Origin: Pseudomonadota bacterium
GTDB taxonomy: Bacteria; Pseudomonadota; Gammaproteobacteria; Burkholderiales; Gallionellaceae
DNA length: 15,205 nucleotides
Assembly (NCBI GenBank): GCA_021781695.1
Contig: JAJXWG010000003.1
Coordinates: 11,430 to 26,634, forward strand
Direction: 5' to 3'
Each line of letters opens with the position of its first letter. Positions within the stretch are counted from its first letter, which is position 1. Shown piece by piece: positions 6,666 to 14,525 of the stretch. A program made the position numbers and the translations under genes. The notes under the pieces are model-generated. The model did no database searches, had not been told where the DNA came from, and saw only the letters and a list, made by a program, of their open reading frames with translations.

Positions 6666-7694
6666 TTAAAAGAACGTTTTTACGACCATCAGGCCGCCAA
6701 CACTAAGCCATACGAACAATACGCTCGCGAGCATGAACGATTTGGGTCCGGATGCGGTGATCTTCTCCCAGGTCGATTCGATGCCCAGCGCTGCCATGGC
6801 GGCAACGAGCAACAGCTGGTCGATCTGATTGATTGCGTTGACCATGGATTTTGGAATGAGATCCAGGCTGTTCAAAGCGACGACAGCGATAAAATACAGG
6901 ATGAACCAGGGCGGGGTTGGCGCTTTGGTCGCTTTGCCAGACTTGCTGTGAGTGGCGAAATATTGCAACAGCCATCTGATGAACAGCAACACGGGAGCCA
7001 TCAGCAACACGCGGCCCATTTTTACCAGCACCGCATCGGCATAAGATACACCGCCCGCAAGGTTGCCTGCAGCGACGACCTGGGCTACTTCATGTATGGT
7101 TGCACCCGACCAGATGCCGAATTGTTTGTCTGTCAGACCCAGCCACCCGTGAGTCTGGGCCAGCGGATACAGCAGCATGGAGATCGTGCCAAATATGACC
7201 ACTGTCGCTACGGCAGAAGCAGTTTTGTACGGCTCGCTTTGCAGCGTGCCTTCCGTCGCCAATACTGCAGCAGCTCCGCAAATACCCGAACCGCTGCCAA
7301 CCAGCAGGCTGGAATCCCTGTCCATGCCCAACAACTTTGTACCTACAAGCCAAGCAAGGCCCAAGGTTGAGACGATCACGGCCAGATCAAGCGCCAAGAC
7401 CTGCCAGCCCAGACTTGCGATTTCGTGAAAAGTCAGCCTGAAGCCATAAAGGATGATGGACAGGCGCAATATGTTCTTGGCGGTAAATTGCACGCCTGGC
7501 ACCCATTCCGCAGGCAGTTTTGAACGGAGCGTGTTGGCATAGATCATGCCCATGAAAATAGCCAGTATGAGAGGGGACAGGCCGGTTGCAGCCATCCATG
7601 ACATGGATCCCAGATACATCGCAGAGAGCGCGAACAGCAACGAGAGTAAAATGCCGTTCATTGTGTCGTGAATTCGTGCTGATGAAAATAACAT
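6666..7694 (-). CDS. yeiH: YeiH/UPF0324 family membrane transporter (putative sulfate exporter family)
   Basis: This is an integral inner-membrane protein of 342 residues with about ten hydrophobic segments. Family hallmarks are the glycine-rich GSGSGICGAAAV at 133–144 and GATIHEVAQVVAAG at 197–210, plus LSIILYGFRLTF near 78–89. The family is annotated as putative sulfate exporters, but the substrate is not firmly established. The start at 7694 is supported by AAGGA about 5 nt upstream (minus strand). A Met at residue 12 is an alternative. YeiH genes often sit beside a LysR-type regulator; none is visible here. The upstream gap holds a palindrome that could be an operator. It converges on the unknown gene ending at 6622. 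Confidence 0.88.
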   Translation of the reverse strand: MLFSSARIHDTMNGILLSLLFALSAMYLGSMSWMAATGLSPLILAIFMGMIYANTLRSKLPAEWVPGVQFTAKNILRLSIILYGFRLTFHEIASLGWQVLALDLAVIVSTLGLAWLVGTKLLGMDRDSSLLVGSGSGICGAAAVLATEGTLQSEPYKTASAVATVVIFGTISMLLYPLAQTHGWLGLTDKQFGIWSGATIHEVAQVVAAGNLAGGVSYADAVLVKMGRVLLMAPVLLFIRWLLQYFATHSKSGKATKAPTPPWFILYFIAVVALNSLDLIPKSMVNAINQIDQLLLVAAMAALGIESTWEKITASGPKSFMLASVLFVWLSVGGLMVVKTFF

Positions 7695-8004
7695 AGTTAT
7701 CCTTAAAAGTTAAAAATTTGTTAGCCCGGCCTTTTTTTATTAAAATCGATCGTCTTTGACGGTGGTTCTGCCTGTGATCGCATTAACATCCAGGCATACC
7801 GCATGCGCTCCGATGGACTGGAGAATTGCGCCCGCACTGAAACATGGATTTTTCATGAGCATAAGCGGATGGATGAAATTTTGCAAGATGATTATATAAT
7901 CATATAGCGATATTTGATTTTTCCGTACAAATTCTGTTGTGCACTGCAAAGATGAAACAGGGCAGATTCCGGAAGTTTTCAATGCTGGCATATAAGGGAG
8001 CGCA
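7695..8004. other. Intergenic gap between divergent genes (yeiH − and unknown +)
   Basis: This 310-bp gap is the only one over 300 bp and is clearly AT-rich in parts. It should hold promoters for both divergent genes. It contains a perfect 16-bp palindrome (7888–7903) and a T-run (7733–7739). An 83-codon minus-strand frame at 7740–7991 has no recognisable homology or ribosome site and was not called. Confidence 0.7.
7888..7903. promoter_or_regulatory. 16-bp perfect palindrome, possible operator
   Basis: atgattatataatcat is its own reverse complement and contains a TATAAT on each strand. It lies about 100 bp before the + gene and 195 bp before yeiH. Such AT-rich dyads are typical of dimeric regulator sites, and a −10 element may overlap it. 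No well-placed −35 was found for its TATAAT. TTGCAA (7881–7886) with TATAGC (7903–7908) at 16-nt spacing is a weak alternative on the + strand. Confidence 0.35.
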
Positions 8005-8430
8005 ATGAGTCAGGAATTTTTTAACCGCATGGACGGATCTTTCCATGGGATGCTGCGCTGGGAGCAGCTCGATTCACTGTGGGTGCGTGTGCGCGCCAAC
8101 CCGCAAGGCTGGTATGTCAGCCTGACCGGCGTTGAGCCAGCGCGACAACCGGTGACAGATGCCGAACTGGATATTTTCATACGCGAAGTGGATAGTCTGT
8201 TGCGGCGTGAACACGAATACAGTTATTGCGGCATCGTGTTTGCAGATGACCCTGAGCATCCTTCCTTGATCAAGATTCATGACCCTAACAACCTGGGCAG
8301 CTCGTGCGGCTCCAGCGGTGTCAAGATTCCCCCGCGCTGGGTGCTGAGCAGAATCCCTCCCGCATTGATCGTGGATGAAGCACCCTTGCCCAACAGTCGC
8401 CGCAGCTGGTGGCAGAAGATGTTCAGCTGA
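8005..8430 (+). CDS. Small cytoplasmic protein of unknown function
   Basis: This 141-residue protein starts at an ATG preceded by AGGGAG four bases upstream, a good ribosome site. No signal peptide or membrane segment is visible. The most distinctive stretch is residues about 75–115, with YCGIVFADDP, the Asp-Pro-Asn-Asn and Ser-Cys-Gly block (IHDPNNLGSSCG) and the Pro-Pro-Arg-Trp segment before LSRIPP. These read like a conserved core rather than random coding, but I cannot name the family. It stands alone on the + strand: yeiH is divergent upstream and plsC converges downstream, only 10 nt away. Two cysteines (near residues 74 and 98) could bind metal or form a disulfide, but no CxxC-type site is present. 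Confidence 0.8.
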   Translation: MSQEFFNRMDGSFHGMLRWEQLDSLWVRVRANPQGWYVSLTGVEPARQPVTDAELDIFIREVDSLLRREHEYSYCGIVFADDPEHPSLIKIHDPNNLGSSCGSSGVKIPPRWVLSRIPPALIVDEAPLPNSRRSWWQKMFS

Positions 8431-8440
8431 CCATGCCGGG

Positions 8441-9232
8441 TCAAGCTGTCGTATAGTCTGCGACAGCTCGGGACATGTCGCATGGTTGGTCAGGGGCGTC
8501 GGACATATGCAGCAGTGCAGCATGAATCTGTTGCCGCGCTTTATGTGTCACCGAGCGCCTGTCACTATCTGTAGCGTCGATCAATGGGGTTGCAACAAGA
8601 CGCACATGCATGCTCTTGCAGCTCATGATATTCCACAGCGATGCAATAAAGGATATATCGTCGATGTAGGCGGCGGCCTTGCTGTGCATGCCATGGGCAT
8701 CCTGATAGCGTATGGCAACGGGGTATATCGGCACCTGAGCGTCAATTGCGGGCTGCAATAACGAAGCATGAAAGGCGCCCACTTCCTTTCCGTCAGTCGT
8801 GGTGCCTTCGGGGAATACAGCAAGCGATTCGCCGGACTTTAGCAATCTGACAACTTGCTTGTTGATGCGCGCAGCATCGCGAGCGCGGCCGCGTTCTATG
8901 AACAGCGTTTGTGCGCGTACGCACAGCCAGCCAAACATCGGCCATTGCCGCACTTCAGACTTGGCTACGAAACGCATCGGGGTCATTGCATTGAGCACGA
9001 AGACATCCAGCCAGGAGATGTGGTTGGTGACGATGATACCTGATTTTGGCATGTCCATCGACCCGGAGACTACTTTCACATTCAGTATGCAAAGCAGTCG
9101 GCGCGACCAGCGCTGAAGTATGCGCCGACGCAGGGTTTGCTTTAATCGTGGAAAGACTAAGGCGATCGAGAAGCCATAGGCCAGATGAAGCAGCAATCGG
9201 GTTGCGCGGAATGCGCCGATGACGGGCATCAT
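8441..9232 (-). CDS. Lysophospholipid (1-acyl-glycerol-3-phosphate type) acyltransferase, PlsC family
   Basis: Members of this family transfer an acyl chain to lysophosphatidic acid or a related lysolipid at the inner membrane. The catalytic HX4D motif is NHISWLD (H71 and D76), followed by the lysolipid-binding TLFIERGR (109–116) and FPEGTT (140–145), all intact. An N-terminal hydrophobic segment (about 10–28) would anchor it in the membrane. The 263-residue length fits. The start ATG at 9232 overlaps the upstream EAL–GGDEF gene stop as ATGA, so the two should be translated together. Because the genome may hold another plsC, and lyso-ornithine lipid acyltransferases look alike, the exact substrate is left open. 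Confidence 0.9.
   Translation of the reverse strand: MMPVIGAFRATRLLLHLAYGFSIALVFPRLKQTLRRRILQRWSRRLLCILNVKVVSGSMDMPKSGIIVTNHISWLDVFVLNAMTPMRFVAKSEVRQWPMFGWLCVRAQTLFIERGRARDAARINKQVVRLLKSGESLAVFPEGTTTDGKEVGAFHASLLQPAIDAQVPIYPVAIRYQDAHGMHSKAAAYIDDISFIASLWNIMSCKSMHVRLVATPLIDATDSDRRSVTHKARQQIHAALLHMSDAPDQPCDMSRAVADYTTA
8444..8468. terminator. Hairpin between convergent genes, inside the plsC 3' end
   Basis: agctgtcg (8444–8451) and cgacagct (8461–8468) form a perfect 8-bp stem with a 9-nt loop. It starts 13 nt after the + gene stop and within the last plsC codons. No T-run follows, so termination is only a possibility. Confidence 0.3.
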
Positions 9233-11061
9233 TTTCCGTGCCAGGGCGAGCGTTGTTCTATGAACAGACTGTTGCCGGGTGTCTTCTTCGCCATTTTTTT
9301 GGCGGCGCTCATTGCAGCAGAAACTTCATGGTGTGACATGTACTGGCCAGGTGATACCTGAATCGCGCCTATGGACAGCGTGGTGATTGGGTGAAACTGG
9401 ACGCATCCGTCGCGCGATTCGCTCAGGTACCCTCCCGAGGCCAGATGTTCTTCCTTGAACAGCAGCGATGCAGCCTGTTCGAACGAGCGCAGCGCCTGCT
9501 CGCAGCGCGTCTTCCAGTCGCGGCTTTGCATCAGCAGGATGAAGTCGTCGCCACCGATGTGACCGATAAAGTCCTGCTTGTGGTCGCATGCCCAGCCAAG
9601 CAGTCTGCCCGTCAGCTGTATCATTTCGTCGCCTTTGCGGTAGCTGTAACAGTCGTTGAATGGCTTGAAGTTGTCCAGGTCGCAGTAGCAGGCAATAAAG
9701 GGCGTGTTCGCCAGCAACAGGCGTTCGATATGTTCGTTGATGGGAACGTTGCCCGGCAGCAGTGTGAGCGGATTGGCGTAGCGTGCCGCTTCCAGTTGCA
9801 TCTGCGTCAATTCGCGCAGCAGGTCCTGCCCCGATGCGACGCCGATATAGCGGCCGTTATCGGTGATGATGAAGCCGTCAGCAAAATGCCGGCTGTCAGC
9901 TTCCGCCATGAAATGGCTGAGTTCCTCGATGGGCATGTTTTTTTCCACCAGCAGAGGCTCTGTCTGTATGAACCGGCCGCAAGACTTTCTGCCCATCAAT
10001 TCACGCTGGAACGGCTTGGCAAAACAGTCAAGGAACTGGTAGCGGTTGATGAGGCCTTTGGGTATGCCGTTTTTCACCACCGGAATGATGCGCAGGGCCG
10101 GATTGCTGGTGAAGCGTTCCAGAACCTGATCATTCAAGGTCTCGGGCTGCTCTGGTTCTACATAGCTCAGCAGTTTATGCGCCGTCATGTGGGTGCGCTT
10201 ATTCATGCCCTCGGTCGGAAAAACGGCAATATTGGATGATCCGATGATGCTGCCCGTCTCGCTGGTTGCAAGCAGGGGCGGGGTGTGGCTCGGGCGTGCA
10301 ATGAAATATCCCTGGCCAAGCTCGATGCCGATGTCCTTGATCACGCGCAATTCGCCCGGTGTTTCTACCCCTTCGGCAATGACGCGTGTGCCGCAACTTT
10401 CGGCGATCTGCTGTATGGATTTAAGAAATTGCAATTTGATCGGGTCGTGATCAACACCTTGTATGAAGTGCATGTCAATCTTGATGAAGTCGGGGCGCAG
10501 TTCTGACCACAGACGCAAACTGGAAAATCCGGCACCCAGATCGTCGATGGCGATTTTGAATCCCATTGCGCGGTAGTGCAGGAGTGCGCTGCGCATCCCT
10601 TCGAAGTCGTAGGTCGGTTGATTCTCGGTGATTTCGATCACGACATTTGCTGGGTCTATCTGGAGTTCATGCATGAATTCCAGCGTCTGGCCATTTTTGA
10701 AGCTGGGATGGTTCAGGGTCTCCGGGCTGATGTTGAGAAACAGGTTGCCGGGCAGCTTTTGTCTGGCAAAGGATTCCAGCACGATCTGGCGCGCAAGCAT
10801 CTCGACTTCAAGCGACAGCCCTTGCTGTTCAGCTGCGCTAAACAGGTTGAAGGGCGAGTGCAAGGGGCTGTCTGCTGGACCGCGTATCAGCCCCTCGAAA
10901 CCCAAGAATTCGCCATTTTTCATGGTAATGATGGGCTGAAAAAGCGCGCTCAATTTACGCCCCGCGATGATTTCTTCAAGCGGGGTCGTGGCAAGTGCCG
11001 GAACCATAACGATATTGCTCAGCGCATCCGACGCAATGGTATGCCTTGAGTTTGCGAGCAT
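9229..11061 (-). CDS. EAL–CBS–GGDEF c-di-GMP signalling protein
   Basis: This 610-residue protein carries, in order, an EAL phosphodiesterase domain (about 30–262), a CBS pair (about 310–420) and a GGDEF domain (about 430–605). The EAL domain keeps the expected metal and catalytic residues: E56 in EGL (an EAL variant), N110, E143, D173–D174 in IDDLGAG, K194, E230 in AEGVET and Q250. The GGDEF signature reads GGDDF (503–507), and the upstream inhibitory-site RxxD position reads HKQD, so product inhibition at that site is probably lost. DLDNF (461–465) is intact. The likely net activity is c-di-GMP hydrolysis, with the GGDEF and CBS parts perhaps sensing nucleotides. No membrane segment or signal peptide is seen. 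An AGAGAT-like ribosome site lies about 8 nt before the start. It is followed by plsC with an ATGA overlap and is divergent from a PDC-type protein. Confidence 0.92.
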   Translation of the reverse strand: MLANSRHTIASDALSNIVMVPALATTPLEEIIAGRKLSALFQPIITMKNGEFLGFEGLIRGPADSPLHSPFNLFSAAEQQGLSLEVEMLARQIVLESFARQKLPGNLFLNISPETLNHPSFKNGQTLEFMHELQIDPANVVIEITENQPTYDFEGMRSALLHYRAMGFKIAIDDLGAGFSSLRLWSELRPDFIKIDMHFIQGVDHDPIKLQFLKSIQQIAESCGTRVIAEGVETPGELRVIKDIGIELGQGYFIARPSHTPPLLATSETGSIIGSSNIAVFPTEGMNKRTHMTAHKLLSYVEPEQPETLNDQVLERFTSNPALRIIPVVKNGIPKGLINRYQFLDCFAKPFQRELMGRKSCGRFIQTEPLLVEKNMPIEELSHFMAEADSRHFADGFIITDNGRYIGVASGQDLLRELTQMQLEAARYANPLTLLPGNVPINEHIERLLLANTPFIACYCDLDNFKPFNDCYSYRKGDEMIQLTGRLLGWACDHKQDFIGHIGGDDFILLMQSRDWKTRCEQALRSFEQAASLLFKEEHLASGGYLSESRDGCVQFHPITTLSIGAIQVSPGQYMSHHEVSAAMSAAKKMAKKTPGNSLFIEQRSPWHGK

Positions 11062-11169
11062 GATATTTATCTCTATCGGTTTTGTGAGGACCGTACAATA
11101 GTGCGATGCTGTGACAGATATATGACAGCTGCCGGCAATGCTGGGAAACTTTTCTAATTTTGGGTTGTC
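11062..11169. promoter_or_regulatory. Divergent promoter region with TGACAG direct repeats
   Basis: This 108-bp gap separates the EAL–CBS–GGDEF gene from the PDC-like gene. It contains TGACAG twice with an 11-nt period (11112–11117 and 11123–11128), overlapping an imperfect dyad gctgt…acagc (11108–11129). A shared regulator could bind here. I found no convincing −35/−10 pair on either strand. Confidence 0.35.
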
Positions 11170-12120
11170 ATGGAATACATGGAAAAGTCATGGAAAGAAA
11201 GCATCTACCTTCAACGTGAAGAATTGGCCAAGCGGCTGCATGAGCCTATGGCTCGTCTGGTTGAATTGTGTCTTCCTGCATGGGGAAGTCGCGAGCGGTT
11301 AAATGAGGTCATGCAAAGCGAATACCTGAAAATCCCCCACTGCGATTTTCTTTACTGCATCGATCAGAACGGTCGCCAGATCAGCGACAATGTAGGACAG
11401 GGCGGATATGATCTGACGCACTTCGGGCGTGACAGGTCGCAAAGGCCTTATATGAAGGAAATCGTGCCTCCCTGGGGTTTTCTGCTGTCGGATGCCTATA
11501 TCAGTCTGCGCGACCGGCGTCCTTCTTTGACTGCATTGCAGGTAGTGCGCAGTGAGGGCGAAACGATAGGCTATCTTGGCGCGGATTTTGACTTGCGGAA
11601 TCTGCCCGTGACATCCGGACTCTATGATGAGCCCGGATATTGGCGGCAACTCAAGGGCGATCAGGCGATAAGGAATACCGTATTTTTGCAGTCTCGCGTC
11701 GAGAGCGTGATGGACAGGAATATCGACCTGACCCTGCCCATACTGGAAGAGCTGTTGACCGAGCGCGGCGTGTTTCAATGCATGCTGCATTTTTCAAGCA
11801 GCCGGGTGACGATCTGGACCGTGGATGACCCATACCGCTACCGTCTGCTTGAGCAGGAAGCGTTGAGCGATCCGGACATCTGTCTTGTTTTTCCATCCTG
11901 CCCTTATCCTTCGAATGCCGAGATACCCAGGGATGAGATTCAAAGGATACTGACCACGATGAAATCCCTGCGCATGTCCGACCCGACGTTTTACCTGCGC
12001 ACGGCTTCGATCAACATCTTTAACGGCACGGTCAGTCTGACATTTTCCTGCGATGGGTCGCATTACATGCCATACGTCGAATTCCTGATGAAAGGAAGTT
12101 CATTCTGGTTTGGAAGCTAG
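11170..12120 (+). CDS. PDC/Cache-like sensor domain protein, apparently soluble
   Basis: The N-terminal half resembles a PDC (single Cache) ligand-binding domain: a long N-terminal helix (about 10–50), then FLYCIDQNGRQISDN (60–74), GRDRSQRPYMKE (86–97), LSDAYISLRDRRPSLTALQVV (106–126) and a final strand pair GETIGYLGADFDLRNLP (130–146). The spacing and the RPY…SDAY…G-D pattern fit the family. Residues about 165–316 form a second part I cannot name. There is no signal peptide or transmembrane helix, which is unusual because Cache domains normally face the periplasm in membrane receptors. No output domain is recognisable. Start choice is uncertain (M1 or M4; the ribosome site is weak). It is divergent from the EAL–CBS–GGDEF gene, so a regulatory link to c-di-GMP control is plausible but inferred. 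Confidence 0.75.
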   Translation: MEYMEKSWKESIYLQREELAKRLHEPMARLVELCLPAWGSRERLNEVMQSEYLKIPHCDFLYCIDQNGRQISDNVGQGGYDLTHFGRDRSQRPYMKEIVPPWGFLLSDAYISLRDRRPSLTALQVVRSEGETIGYLGADFDLRNLPVTSGLYDEPGYWRQLKGDQAIRNTVFLQSRVESVMDRNIDLTLPILEELLTERGVFQCMLHFSSSRVTIWTVDDPYRYRLLEQEALSDPDICLVFPSCPYPSNAEIPRDEIQRILTTMKSLRMSDPTFYLRTASINIFNGTVSLTFSCDGSHYMPYVEFLMKGSSFWFGS

Positions 12121-12144
12121 GGACTGTGCAGGAGGGCTAGCTTC
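12113..12144. terminator. Inverted repeat spanning both convergent stop codons
   Basis: gaagctag (12113–12120) and ctagcttc (12137–12144) are exact inverted complements with a 16-nt loop. Each arm holds the stop codon of one of the two converging genes. There is no U-run after it on either strand. It may serve as a shared transcript end. Confidence 0.35.
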
Positions 12145-12583
12145 TACGGATCAGCAGCAGCGGCACCGGGCTGACGCGAACGATGCCCTCCGCCACACTA
12201 CCCATTAGCAGGTGGGAGAGGCCGCGGCGCCCGTGGGTTCCGGCGACAAGAAGGTCGGCCGGCCATGCCTTTGCCTCGTTCACGATGGCGTCCGAGATTT
12301 TCTCACCCATGATGTCTGTTTGAAGCAGTTTTGTTTCGGCATTTATGCCCGCCGCCTGTGCCTTCTGTTTCGCTTTTTCCAGTATCTTGTGTCCTGCATC
12401 TATCCAGGACTGTTCTATCCCGACGGCGTCCGGGACATCGGCCGCCGTAAAGATGCTGGCGTCATCGATGGTGTATACGATTCTAAGCTCGGCACGCTGA
12501 TCCTTTGCAAGATTGATGGCCTCGGTCAGCGCCTTGTCAGAAGTGGCACTGCCGTCCGCCGCTACCAGGATGTGTTTGTACAT
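12137..12583 (-). CDS. Universal stress protein, UspA family (ATP-binding type)
   Basis: This is a small cytoplasmic protein of 148 residues, the normal single-domain Usp length. It opens with MYKHILVAADGS, the first strand and its nucleotide-contacting aspartate (D10). It carries the ATP-binding signature G-x2-G-x9-G-S as G115, G118, G128 and S129 (GTHGRRGLSHLLMGS). The last strand ends VPLLLIRR. Usp proteins help survival in starvation, redox or other stress, but the specific role varies widely. The start at 12583 has GAGGG about 6 nt upstream. It is 297 bp downstream of the chemoreceptor gene on the same strand and is probably transcribed on its own. Confidence 0.95.
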   Translation of the reverse strand: MYKHILVAADGSATSDKALTEAINLAKDQRAELRIVYTIDDASIFTAADVPDAVGIEQSWIDAGHKILEKAKQKAQAAGINAETKLLQTDIMGEKISDAIVNEAKAWPADLLVAGTHGRRGLSHLLMGSVAEGIVRVSPVPLLLIRRS

Positions 12584-12880
12584 GATGTTCCCTCTTCCAT
12601 GATTGAATCTGCAAATTAGCCGGATGGTTTGCCAAAAAATTCATGAGTTGATTGCGGATGAAAGGCAAGGCTTCGGCTGGCGTTCTGTGGTTAGGCACTT
12701 CATTCAAAACTGCCACTGATCATGTTTCCAACATGGCTGCTTGTGGAAGCATACAAACTTTCCTCATTCTTTACCACCCCCAATGACGGAAGATGCTCGA
12801 CGGCCCAACTCCTTCTGAAATCCGTTCAGCGGTGCTGAGGCACGTGGCTGGTCGGCGGCATCCGGCTGTGCGCGAAAACA
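12584..12880. other. Intergenic gap between the MCP and usp genes
   Basis: Nothing coding was supported in this 297-bp gap. It should hold the usp promoter. A small hairpin (catgtt/aacatg, 12721–12735) is present. No clear intrinsic terminator follows the MCP stop, and no good FNR/ANR box was found. Confidence 0.6.
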
Positions 12881-14494
12881 TCATATCTTGAATCGGTTTA
12901 CGGTGGCCTGCATTTCTTTTGCCAATGACTCAAGGTCGGTTGCGGCGACTGCGGTTTGTTCGGCTGCAGCGCTGTTCATTTCCGTCATCTGGGATACCTT
13001 CTCAATCTGCACTGCGATGTCATGACTGGCCTTGCTTTGTTCGGCCAGCGCCGAGGAAATGTCCCCCACGGTTCTGGCGACTTCGCTCGATTCTGTCCTG
13101 ATCTGGATGATCGCATCGCCTGCCTGTTTGGCCAATGCAACGCCTTCATCAACCTGATTGACCATGGCAGCCATCTCGGTTACTGCAACGCGGGAGGAGT
13201 TCTGTATCACGGCTATCATATTCGTGATTTCCTGGGTAGACTTTGCTGTGCGCTCAGCGAGCTTGCGCACTTCGTCCGCCACCACGGCAAACCCTCTTCC
13301 TTGTTCCCCTGCGCGGGCGGCTTCGATGGCTGCGTTTAACGCCAGCAGGTTGGTTTGATCCGCAATTTCCTTGATGACATTCACGATGACGGATATCTGG
13401 TTTGACTGTTCGCCTAGATTTTCGATGGAAACGGAAGTCTGGCGGACGGTGTTGGCAATTTCCATCATCTCTTTGGCGGCGCGATGAATGATTTCACCGC
13501 CTTGTTCGGAGCGTTCGCTTGAGTCCCTGGAGATTCTGAGCGCATCCTGCGCCCCTGCTGAAACGTGAGCGATGCTGACCGTTACCTGTTCCACTGTTGC
13601 CGCCATCGCGGATGCAGCATCGCTCTGAGCGCTGGATCCATTTGCAACCTGATGCGACGAAGTCGACAGGGAATGAGATGAGTCCGCGACTTTTTTGATT
13701 CCTTCATGAACATCGCCCAATGCCTTCTGCAGGCTTTCCATCAGCGCATTGAAAGAGCGTGCGGTTTGTCCGATTTCATCGTTTCCTTGCGCTTCGACGC
13801 GGCGAGTAAAGTCGCCCGTATTGCTGATCTGTGCGATGGCAGCCTGCATGCGCTTTGCCGGATTCGAAACGAATCTGTGCAAAATGTAATTGATGAGCAC
13901 AGTGAGCAGAACCTGAACCGCAACGATGACGACTATCGATATCCATGCGAGCTTCTTGAGCTTTTCATTGTCGGAAGTGATATCGAGATCGACCACGGAA
14001 GCACCATTGTGATAACCCTCCGGAACGTCGTGACACATCAGACAGTTTGTGCCCCTGAAGTTTTTGCTTTCGGTATACGGGACAACGCCGTGATATATGT
14101 TTCCGCGCTGTTCGAAGTAAGGTTTGCCGTCTTCGAGCGCTTTAAGCTGGTTTTCTCCTTCGGGCTGTTCTTCAGGCAGGCCCGGTCCGTATTGTTTTTG
14201 CACAAGTTTGTTGCGTATCAGCCTTAAGGATTTGATGTTTTCACTTGAGCCCATCTTCTTAATGAACAGCTTTCTCTGTTCCGGATCGCTGATGATGCCG
14301 TTGAGCATCAGCATGTTGGCGCCGTTGATGACGCCATCCGCGAGCACCTCAATCTTTTCTCTTTCAGCCTGATGCATGTTTTTCTGTTCTATGGTGTAAA
14401 ACGACACCGCGCTGGCAATGCTGATCAGCAGCAGGATCGATTGGACGGACCACTGAACCTTGGTGGCAATACTCGAACTGAATGCAGTTGTCAT
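12881..14494 (-). CDS. Methyl-accepting chemotaxis protein with a periplasmic c-type haem motif
   Basis: This 537-residue chemoreceptor has a first membrane helix at about 14–34, a periplasmic domain (about 35–182), a second membrane helix at about 183–205, a HAMP domain (about 206–260) and a cytoplasmic signalling domain. The hairpin tip is the highly conserved EIADQTNLLALNAAIEAA (376–393) with GRGFAVVADEVRKLAERT (399–416). The periplasmic part contains a single CxxCH motif, CLMCH (C151, C154, H155), which would covalently bind c-type haem. It may therefore sense redox state, oxygen, nitric oxide or another haem ligand. No CheR-docking pentapeptide is seen at the C terminus (ends NRFKI). AGAGG sits about 6 nt before the start, and a sigma-28-type promoter lies just upstream. 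It should signal to a CheA complex; whether flagellar or Pil-type is not shown, but the promoter suggests flagellar. Confidence 0.95.
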   Translation of the reverse strand: MTTAFSSSIATKVQWSVQSILLLISIASAVSFYTIEQKNMHQAEREKIEVLADGVINGANMLMLNGIISDPEQRKLFIKKMGSSENIKSLRLIRNKLVQKQYGPGLPEEQPEGENQLKALEDGKPYFEQRGNIYHGVVPYTESKNFRGTNCLMCHDVPEGYHNGASVVDLDITSDNEKLKKLAWISIVVIVAVQVLLTVLINYILHRFVSNPAKRMQAAIAQISNTGDFTRRVEAQGNDEIGQTARSFNALMESLQKALGDVHEGIKKVADSSHSLSTSSHQVANGSSAQSDAASAMAATVEQVTVSIAHVSAGAQDALRISRDSSERSEQGGEIIHRAAKEMMEIANTVRQTSVSIENLGEQSNQISVIVNVIKEIADQTNLLALNAAIEAARAGEQGRGFAVVADEVRKLAERTAKSTQEITNMIAVIQNSSRVAVTEMAAMVNQVDEGVALAKQAGDAIIQIRTESSEVARTVGDISSALAEQSKASHDIAVQIEKVSQMTEMNSAAAEQTAVAATDLESLAKEMQATVNRFKI

Positions 14495-14525
14495 TTATAG
14501 CCTCTTTTGTAGGGTGGTTTTTGAG

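Noticed and set aside
6585..7370. 261-codon plus-strand open frame opposite yeiH
   Set aside because: It overlaps a clear membrane transporter on the other strand and has no recognisable features.
7740..7991. 83-codon minus-strand frame in the gap upstream of yeiH
   Set aside because: No ribosome site, no recognisable motif, and it spans the AT-rich palindrome; it does not resemble a LysR remnant.
12640..12660. FNR/ANR box before the usp gene (ttgattgcggatga)
   Set aside because: Only the first half-site matches TTGAT-N4-ATCAA.
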